Source of the DNA: Aphidius gifuensis
Taxonomy: Eukaryota; Arthropoda; Insecta; Hymenoptera; Braconidae
Length of the DNA stretch: 64,000 nt
Direction of reading: 5' to 3'
NCBI RefSeq assembly: GCF_014905175.1
Contig: NC_057788.1
Location: 10,733,446 to 10,797,445 of the forward strand
Made by a program: the position numbers and the translations under genes. Each line of letters opens with the position of its first letter. The stretch's first letter is position 1. The notes under the pieces were generated by a model. It did not search any database, was not told the DNA's origin, and worked only from the letters and a program-made list of their open reading frames with translations. Shown piece after piece: positions 57,431-64,000 of the stretch.

Positions 57431-58245
57431 TTTTGTTATTCCCTACAGGGTAACGGGTTAGGAGGGAATCCGTATGATTGTAGATGTACCTTGATGTAAG
57501 AATAATCCGAAACAATTGTTGAGAGCGTGTCAATCTGGATTGTCGTCTGTTGATGTTGGTAGTCTCGAATAATCCAAACGGTAAAACAAACTCGAAGCAC
57601 AAAAAGCAACACCCCGGAAAAATGTCACAGTCAATTATTTTATAATGTATTAGGAACAGTCAATTTATAAAGAAAAAACAACAATTTTATCACACAGATT
57701 ATTTAATTTAAATTCACTTTTAAAATTTTATTTATTAGCACGTAAAGGTTACATTGATTTTATTATTTTATTTGATTTGATTATATAAAATTTAATTTTA
57801 ATAATTAATTTAGATATTGTCCAAACAAGAGTTGTCGCAAGAGTGAAGCTCCTTAAATTATAAAATAATAATTCCCATAAAAATTAAATTAAAAAGAAGG
57901 TATGATTAAAAGTGGGAACATCTTGACCAATTATATTTTACCTGTCCCACGATAGTCAGCATTTAATATTTTACTTAGAGAACTATTTGTAACGTCAACG
58001 GATGTAAGATATCGAGTAGCTAAGGTGACTTTGAACTACGGTTTGCAAAAATAATTCAAAATAAAAAAACATAATATTGTGAAAGAAATGGTAAAATGTT
58101 AATTTTGCTAAAATAAATAAAAATAATTTAAACAATAAAAGAAAAAAATTTAATTGCTTACTCGGTATTTTATATGCCCTTGAATTTACTAAATATTTAA
58201 TTTATTTATTTATTTATTTATTTTATTGATACCAAGACGTAACAA
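57431..58245. other. Intergenic, no gene seen
   Basis: AT-rich unique sequence with a short (ATTT)n run near 58200-58225. No supported feature. Confidence 0.4.
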
Positions 58246-58249
58246 TACT

Positions 58250-58890
58250 GTATTTTTTTTTGCGCCAAAATGTTTCTTACATCGAAACTAACACTTTTTA
58301 TTTGAAAAATTTTTCGATAAAATCACTGTTTTTTCGGCCCGATTTTATCTGTTGATGGATTTTCCTAAAAAAAAAATGGCTTTGATTTGAAAATAATATT
58401 TGGAAAAGTTGTAGCGTTTAGAAAGACAAACACGAAAAAAAAAAAAATTTTGGTAAAAAATTCAAAATGGCGGAGTGAGAAGCATGGATTAAAAAAATGG
58501 ACTTAGCCAAACAATTTTATTTAGAAACAGTGTTAGTCTTGAAGCGAACAATTTTTTAGTTAAAAAAAATTACACCTAACCTCAAAAAAAAAAGATGTTC
58601 ATACTTTAAACTTCGCCATTTTGAACTTTTTAAAAAATTTTTTTTTCTTTTCGTGTTTGTCTTCCTGAACGCTACAACTTTTCCAAATATCATTTTTGAA
58701 TTTGAGCCATATTTTTTGAGGAAAATCCATCAACAGACAAAAATGGGCTGAAAAAAAAGTGATTTTATCGAAAAACTTTTCAAGTAAAAAGTATTAGTTT
58801 TGATGTAAGAAAAATTTTGGTACAAAAAAAAAAAATATAGTGTCCATTTAAAAAAACTTTGTTCATACCTGAAACTCCGCCATTTTGGAT
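58250..58890. mobile_element. Foldback element, arms of about 230 bp
   Basis: GTTGATGGATTTTCCTAAAA / TGAGGAAAATCCATCAACAG, AAAAGTTGTAGCGTTTAGAAAGAC / GTCTTCCTGAACGCTACAACTTTT type pairs run the full length of 58252-58480 and 58610-58845. An additional 'CTGAAACTCCGCCATTTTGG' follows at 58868. No coding content. Confidence 0.85.
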
Positions 58891-59080
58891 TTGGTTAGAT
58901 GTATAATTAATCAATTGATTTTTATTTATGATTATATGTTAAAAGAATATATCAACAATAAGATGCAATTATCATATTCAAGAATTTACTTTACTTATAC
59001 AAATTTATAATTATCAAAAAAAACAAGTATAAGTTTATTAAAAAAATATAAAATCTCTTATGTCGGTATTGCTGTTCCCC

Positions 59081-59392
59081 CCCAGATAACCATAACTGGT
59101 AAGTCAATATGCTACTAGTAAATTACCGGAAATTTACTGGTAAATACAAAATATTTCAAAAAACAGGTAAACGAAAAACTGGTAGATTACTGGTAAACAT
59201 TTACCACAAATATTATTGAAATTACTGGTAGATTATTGGTAGATATAATGATTACCGGAAATTATTAGTCGATTACTGGTAAGTTACAAAATTACCAGTA
59301 AATTTCTGGAAATTTTCGTATTTAGTTACCGGTAATTTTCGTATTTAGCTACCAGTAATTTCCAGTAATCTACCGGAAATTGGTTATCTGGG
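59081..59392. mobile_element. 312-bp TIR element, CCCAGATAACCA ends
   Basis: CCCAGATAACCA at left and TGGTTATCTGGG at right. The interior is 'AATTACCGGAAATTTACTGGTAAAT' palindromic units. The start resembles that of the nested array at 6281. Confidence 0.85.
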
Positions 59393-59559
59393 CCATTTCA
59401 ACTTCACCTTTTATTGTCATGCTTTCAAGAATGCTGTACCGATTTTCATCTGTAAACGACTTAGAAATTCAAATATAAATAAATAAAAAAAAAGTTTATA
59501 AAAAAACCAAAGTTTGAAATTAAATAATTGTCAGTAGTATTTTAGATAGACACTGTAAA

Positions 59560-59900
59560 TTCAAGAAAAGAAAATATATTTTGACGCAAATGTAATTAAA
59601 CTATTAAAAATTTAAACTTGACCCCACCTGATGTAAAATATATGTCTTAAATACTGAAATCTTATTTGAGAAAAACCAGGTGGGGTCAAGTTTAAATTTT
59701 TTTTTTTTTTTTTTTTTCAATAGTTTAGACTTAATTACATGCGTCAAAAATATATATTTCTTTCTTGAATTTTTAGTGTCATATCTAAATTAAAATACTT
59801 ACAATTATAGTGACAATTTCGAACACTTGACTCTTTTTTGTAGAAAAAAACTTTGTTTTTTTTTTTCTGTTGTGATATCACATCTTTTTGTGAAGTCATT
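59560..59900. mobile_element. Foldback element (related to 31590-31900)
   Basis: AAATTTAAACTTGACCCCACCTG at 59605 is inverted at 59672-59695. Outer blocks GAAAATATATTTTGACGC / TGCGTCAAAAATATATATTTC also pair. A further block to 59900 matches 31610-31740 in inverse orientation. Confidence 0.82.
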
Positions 59901-61539
59901 TGGTCATATCAAATTTAATAGATCCAGCCTCAAAATTATTGTTTTGTAACTTTGACACATTTACTCATTTGTTTTGTATATATAAAATATTTTCAAAGTC
60001 ATTAAAGAAACAAAAGAAATTGATAAAATATAAAGAAGGAGATTGATTGATTGATTGATTAAAAAGTGTTATTGTCTAAATTTTAAACAAAATTTTTAAC
60101 TGTTTACAATTAAAGAGTTTGTAGTGTATTTGTAGAGCTATTGTTGTGAGTGTGTGAGTATAATATTGAGTATATACATATATATTTGAATATTGAGATT
60201 TACATATAATTTTGTCACTTTTCTTTTAAAGAAATTACAAGTTTTATCTATTTTCTATGTTGCCAATATATTGATGTTTTTGAATTTTAATATTTTAAAT
60301 CTGCTGTGGTGATTAGTGTGAGAAATGTTTGTGTGAATTTAAGTATGAATTGTTTTGATCGACGAATGGATGAACGTAAGATGCAGCTTAATATCAGCAA
60401 GATAACGAGAGAGTGTAATAAAGAGAGAGCGTGGTTGTTTGATATTTTGCTTCAATTTCACTGCGATCGTATGTCTGCTCATTGTTGATATGATTGAGGA
60501 ATGTATATGATTTGAGAAAGTGAATTTTTGAGAGTGCAATTGAGTATGTGCAATTAAGGTGATTTTTGAATGATAGAATGATTTTATTGTGAGTGTGAGT
60601 GAGAATGGCTGGATGAGTGTGTTTGAAAACAGATGATGCATGAATTTATGGTAGTATACTGTCGTATGTAGGTCGAATTACGGATATTAATTTATTAAGA
60701 TGATGATTTCGTTTGTCAGAGTGTGTATGTTTGTGCTAGTGTGTTTGTAGTATGATTGAACCAGCATAGTTGAGGCAAATTGAAGAGAATCCATTTTAAG
60801 AGAGTGTAATTGAGAGATGTTTTTACCTCAACTATGCTGGAGTTTTTAGGTGTTAGAATGATTGAATTGTTTGCGTGGGTGTATAATGTGTGTGTGCTTA
60901 TGATGATGGTGATGATGAACCGGTGACACATGGCTCATATGGTAGAGGCCGCAAGCTAACATCCATGTTAGATGATCACACCAGATGGCAGTGCTGTCAG
61001 GAATGTGTGACGTAGTTGATTGTGCTGATAATTATTATTATTATGATAATGCTGAACCAATAACCTCAAAATTCACCACGATGCCAAATTCTTTTTACTT
61101 TTACTTCAGTTTGCGTAACTTCACCAGCGGTAATTATTGTCACCATGAGAAGTACGCAAAAAATCACTTGCAAAATATCTAAAAATAAAAAGCCCGTAGG
61201 CAGACTTCTGCAGTAACTAATTTTTTAGCAGAGCAATAGAAGAGATGATGTGTGCTATACTCACAGGTCAAAGAGAGAGAGAGATATAACGAGTAATAAA
61301 AAAGTATGAGAGAGATGAAATTTTTTCTGTCCTAAAACGTAAAAACGCACAGTTGAAAAATTCATTTAATTATTAAAAATGAAATAAACTACTAAATAAT
61401 TCGGTTTTTTTTTTAAAATAAAGCTTGATACTATATAATGTTAAATTATAAAAATCATTAATTTCTATCGTCACCATCATATTTTAAATAAATTTTGAAA
61501 ATTTGCGAGGGATGAGGTTACCTCTATTTGATGTATATT
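59901..61539. other. Non-coding stretch with G/T-rich strand bias
   Basis: From about 60100 to 60960 the plus strand is rich in G and T with many 'GAGTGTGTGAGT' motifs, unlike neighbours. A 15-bp perfect stem (CCAGCATAGTTGAGG 60761 / CCTCAACTATGCTGG 60827) is present. Short open frames on both strands have no recognisable content. It could be part of an untranslated or long non-coding RNA; nothing is proven. Confidence 0.3.
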
Positions 61540-61631
61540 AAGGCTCGGTAGTTTATTTGCGCTTTCATTTTTTTTTTTTTCGGTATTATTATATTTTTTC
61601 TCACACTTGACACGAGGCACTACCGTGCCTC
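61540..61631. mobile_element. Short hairpin MITE, copy 2 (copy 1 at 37355)
   Basis: AAGGCTCGGTAGT at left, ACTACCGTGCCTC at right. Confidence 0.65.
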
Positions 61632-61649
61632 TTGATATATTAGATTATT

Positions 61650-62290
61650 TCTCGCTGCCATACCAGACGATCTCAAACATCGCTAAAAAAATTAATTAAT
61701 TAATTAATTAATCAGCTTATATGTTTGACATCATCTGGTAGCAATAATAAATAAATTTGATCAATAAATATAAGAAATTTAATCAAATTAAAAAATTTAA
61801 TGAATAAATTTAAAAAATTTAATAAATTGAATAAATTCCCAGATAACGATTTGTCTTCCTCGAGAATCTACTACCAATTTTCATATTATTTTGACAAAAC
61901 CAAAGGATCATTTTTGTAACAAATTATGATTCAAACTGATGAACCACGTGAAGAACAATAATGCAATTTGAAAATGTTAGTATACTCGATGAAATAATGC
62001 GAAAAAAAATATGCCAATTCTCGAGACGCGTCGTTATAATAAATAAATATCAAGTATCCTAAAATCAAGTTTTGTTTTTAAAAAAAAATATTAATTTGAA
62101 AACATGGATCTTTCTGGCTGGAAATATTTCTCCGCCATTTCTCCAGCTTTTTACGGTTTTTCCTCCGTTTTTGGTCCATTGTTCCATTGTGTCTATTTCG
62201 GCATAAAACCGGTATCAGAGAAATTACCTTACTATCAATCTAATAGGTCAAAAACGGAGAAACCTTAAATAAGTTTAATTTATGTTTTTT
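61650..62290. repeat. Dispersed repeat, copy 2 (copy 1 at 8645-9330)
   Basis: Aligns with copy 1 from TCTCGCTGCCATACCAGACG to AAACGGAGAAACCTTAAATA with small indels. Confidence 0.7.
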
Positions 62291-62333
62291 TTATTTTAAA
62301 TTTAATTATTAATTCTTTGATTTCAATATATAT

Positions 62334-62749
62334 ATTGTCCGTTGTCATTTTGTTTTAGAATTAAAATTAAAATTAAATCCAAAAAATATTTATCCTGATA
62401 GTATTCTCGTCAGAACCTGATCAGGAAACCTTATTCAGGATATGCTCAGGTTTTCTGTTCCTTTTCTGAACATGAAAACTGAATGGAAAAAAATAGATTT
62501 TTTTTATTCATTCACCCTGATAGTATTCTAGTCAGAATCTGATCAGGGAACCTTATTCAGAATACCTTAAGGTTTCCTGTTCCTTTTCTGAACAGGATTG
62601 AATAAGGTCACCTGACTTAAGGAAATCTTCAGGTATCCTGACCAGATTCGAGCCAGAAATGAGTCAGGTTTCCTGAATAAGAAATCTTAATCCGTTTCCT
62701 ATCAGGTTCTCAGGTCAAATAGGACATCCTGAAAATTTTTCCACTCGGG
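62334..62749. mobile_element. CCTGATCAGG-subrepeat element, right part
   Basis: Begins with the TTGTCCGTTGTCATTTTG block nearly identical to 51350, continues with palindromic 'TCTGATCAGGGAACC' units and ends TTTTTCCACTCGGG, the inverse of the left terminus at 50890. Confidence 0.75.
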
Positions 62750-62754
62750 TTATT

Positions 62755-63197
62755 GGTTCATTAACAAGATACAGTGGCAGTTAAAATCGTCGATAAGTAG
62801 AACGATTTGGAGGGAAGACATTTAAAAATTAAAAGAAAAAAGGAAGAGGTGCTATCTATAATTTCTGAGTGTAGCTTATTATATCAAAGTTGTTTCTAGT
62901 GACAAGAATATCAAGCTAAGTAAAAAATGTAGCGACGAAGTAAAATATGTATTGTTTTCTTTCTCTATAAATTGTGGAAATGTGCATAAAGATAAAGAAA
63001 GCTGAATCCTGCGGACATTGTTAACACGCTCGTCGAGTGTTAATCTTGATCGTTTGTATCAGGTCTCAGTCTAAGCATATATCTTTAAAATATTTCTATC
63101 AGTACAGGAGCGGGACTTTGCATTGAAATATTAAGGTCCTGAGAAACATGTGTATGAATCGTTCGGAGTTATTCAGCTATAAATATATTATAATGCC
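62755..63197. other. 3' flank of the interrupted 5S gene, no gene seen
   Basis: Unique AT-rich sequence. No coding or repeat feature supported. Confidence 0.4.
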
Positions 63198-63205
63198 AAA
63201 AAAAT

Positions 63206-63299
63206 GCCAACGGCACGTGGTGTTCCCAAGCGGTCACCCATCCAAGTACTAACCACGCTCAGCCCTGCTTAACTTTGGTCATCGGACGAGAACCGGTGC
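63206..63299 (-). pseudogene. 5S rRNA gene, 5' end removed by a retrotransposon
   Basis: Minus strand: positions 25 to about 118 of 5S are present (GCACCGGTTCTCGTCCGAT... to CCGTTGGC) with the A- and C-boxes, then a T run at 63205-63199. Differences from the copy at 9761 include two changes in the segment CCGATCACCGAAG. The first 24 nt are replaced by an A run belonging to the element at 63300. Probably not able to make 5S RNA, though the internal promoter is intact. Confidence 0.9.
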
Positions 63300-63612
63300 T
63301 TTTTTTTTTTTTTTTTTAACAAGTTTATTTCTTTTCAATCTTAATTCTAGTTACATTGTGTTATTTAGGCGAAATTAACCCTTAAGCCTATTTATACTAT
63401 GCATACTTGCTATTAGGATGATTGGACAATTTATTGTCGCTCGCATCCTTATTATTCTCTGCTTGCGCTGTATGTTTATTATTTTTTTGACTTATGTCAT
63501 TTGATCCTCTTTAGGATGTAGTTTCTGCTGCACTTGCTATATTTTTGGAAAAATTTAACCAATTGTTTTTTCTTATTGTGCTTTTTTTATTTTTTATTAT
63601 TTTTTTTTTTTT

Positions 63613-63649
<37 letters not shown>

Positions 63650-64000
63650 TTTGTTACTTAATTATATAGTTATTTCTAAATTATCCTAATTTATTTCTAG
63701 TTTATTTTATTTATTTTGATCAATTTACATTAATATAGTTTGTTTTATTTCTATCTATTTTGTGTTGAAAAGGATATATTTAGGCAGCTACGTCTTCTGA
63801 TTTTTTCTTCTTTCCATCGTATTTGTCTGTTGTTGAGCTCTTCTATATGTTTTGCGTTTTCTAGCCACCAGTATTTATCAGGTATTATTCTGTCCCAGTC
63901 AAAGAAATCTCTGTCTGGTATTCTCATTGAGTATACTGGTTTTCGTTTTTTGTATTCTTCCAAGCTTGGTATTTTTTTATTTGCTCTGTGTCTTGGCCAG
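63300..64000 (-). mobile_element. Non-LTR retrotransposon 3' end inserted in 5S rDNA (runs off the window)
   Basis: Read on the minus strand: an open frame from the window edge (64000) to a stop at 63751, an A-rich 3' untranslated region (63320-63750 with long A tracts), and a terminal A run (63317-63300) joined directly to nucleotide 25 of 5S rRNA in the same orientation. Coding sequence next to the 3' UTR, a poly(A) tail and a junction inside a multicopy RNA gene are the signature of a site-specific LINE. Confidence 0.75.
63751..64000 (-). CDS. C-terminal end of a retrotransposon protein (partial)
   Basis: The open frame continues past the window edge, so its start is unknown. The visible 82 residues include WPRHRANKKIPSLEEY, PVYSMRIPDRDFFDWDRI, PDKYWWLENAKHIEEL and end RRRSCLNISFSTQNR. 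It is rich in Trp, Arg and Lys and without repeats, consistent with the C-terminus of a LINE ORF2 (after the reverse transcriptase), but no catalytic motif falls in this piece. Identification rests on its place before the poly(A) tail and 5S junction. Confidence 0.6.
   Translation of the reverse strand, partial: WPRHRANKKIPSLEEYKKRKPVYSMRIPDRDFFDWDRIIPDKYWWLENAKHIEELNNRQIRWKEEKIRRRSCLNISFSTQNR

Noticed and set aside
59901..61250. Protein-coding gene in the 60-61 kb region
   Set aside because: Frames on both strands overlap, are short and have no recognisable residues or splice structure.

Overview
The window is very AT-rich eukaryotic DNA. It has short introns with canonical GT..AG borders, long simple repeats and dense small transposon relics. 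Gene content suggests a parasitoid wasp, probably an aphid parasitoid of the Aphidiinae. It holds a gamma-glutamyltransferase-like pseudogene, a secreted leucine-rich-repeat protein and an expanded F-box/LRR family. From established knowledge, GGT is the major venom protein of Aphidius ervi, LRR proteins occur in the same venoms, and these genomes are extremely GC-poor. The organism is inferred, not proven.

Layout. 1-1 kb: 5' coding exon of an aminoacylase-1-like gene (minus strand), continuing off the left edge. 1.8-2.9 kb: a CACTG-ended non-autonomous element. 3.5-8.6 kb: two TTAA-flanked elements that share one TTAA. 9.76 kb: an apparently intact 5S rRNA gene. 11.2 kb: F-box/LRR fragment. 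12.4-14.2 kb: an intact 8-exon gene for a secreted YWTD-propeller-like protein. 14.9-20.6 kb: TE relics, an LRR pseudogene and a hAT-like MITE with a perfect 8-bp target duplication. 21.0-22.9 kb: the one intact F-box/LRR gene (3 exons, 585 aa). 23.6-25.7 kb: a giant ATC repeat followed by the broken GGT-like gene. 26.9-27.6 kb: a two-exon secreted LRR gene. 28-31 kb: LRR fragments and a short TTAA element.

32.3-34.8 kb: a transposase-like gene with disabling mutations inside an element with a CACTGAGAG end. 35.3-36.4 kb: a decayed AAA-ATPase-like gene of a mainly bacterial family. 37.8-38.3 kb: a DEAH-helicase pseudogene. 39.7-45.7 kb: an F-box/LRR pseudogene split by a 4.8-kb inverted-repeat element that itself holds several nested elements. 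45.6-46.9 kb: an unrecognised gene remnant fused to the F-box copy, and a transposase C-terminal fragment. 48.3-49.8 kb: an unrecognised multi-exon gene with a duplicated two-exon module. 50.4-62.8 kb: mostly inverted-repeat elements built from short palindromic subrepeats. 63.2-64 kb: a 5S rRNA gene interrupted by the 3' end of a non-LTR retrotransposon running off the right edge.

Only three protein genes look intact within the window (secreted YWTD-like, F-box/LRR, secreted LRR), plus the partial aminoacylase exon. Much of the rest is pseudogenes, TE relics and simple sequence. The most unusual material is the 5S-targeted retrotransposon, the TTAA element family with a conserved internal palindrome, the palindrome-array elements carrying tRNA-like modules, and the bacterial-type AAA-ATPase relic.
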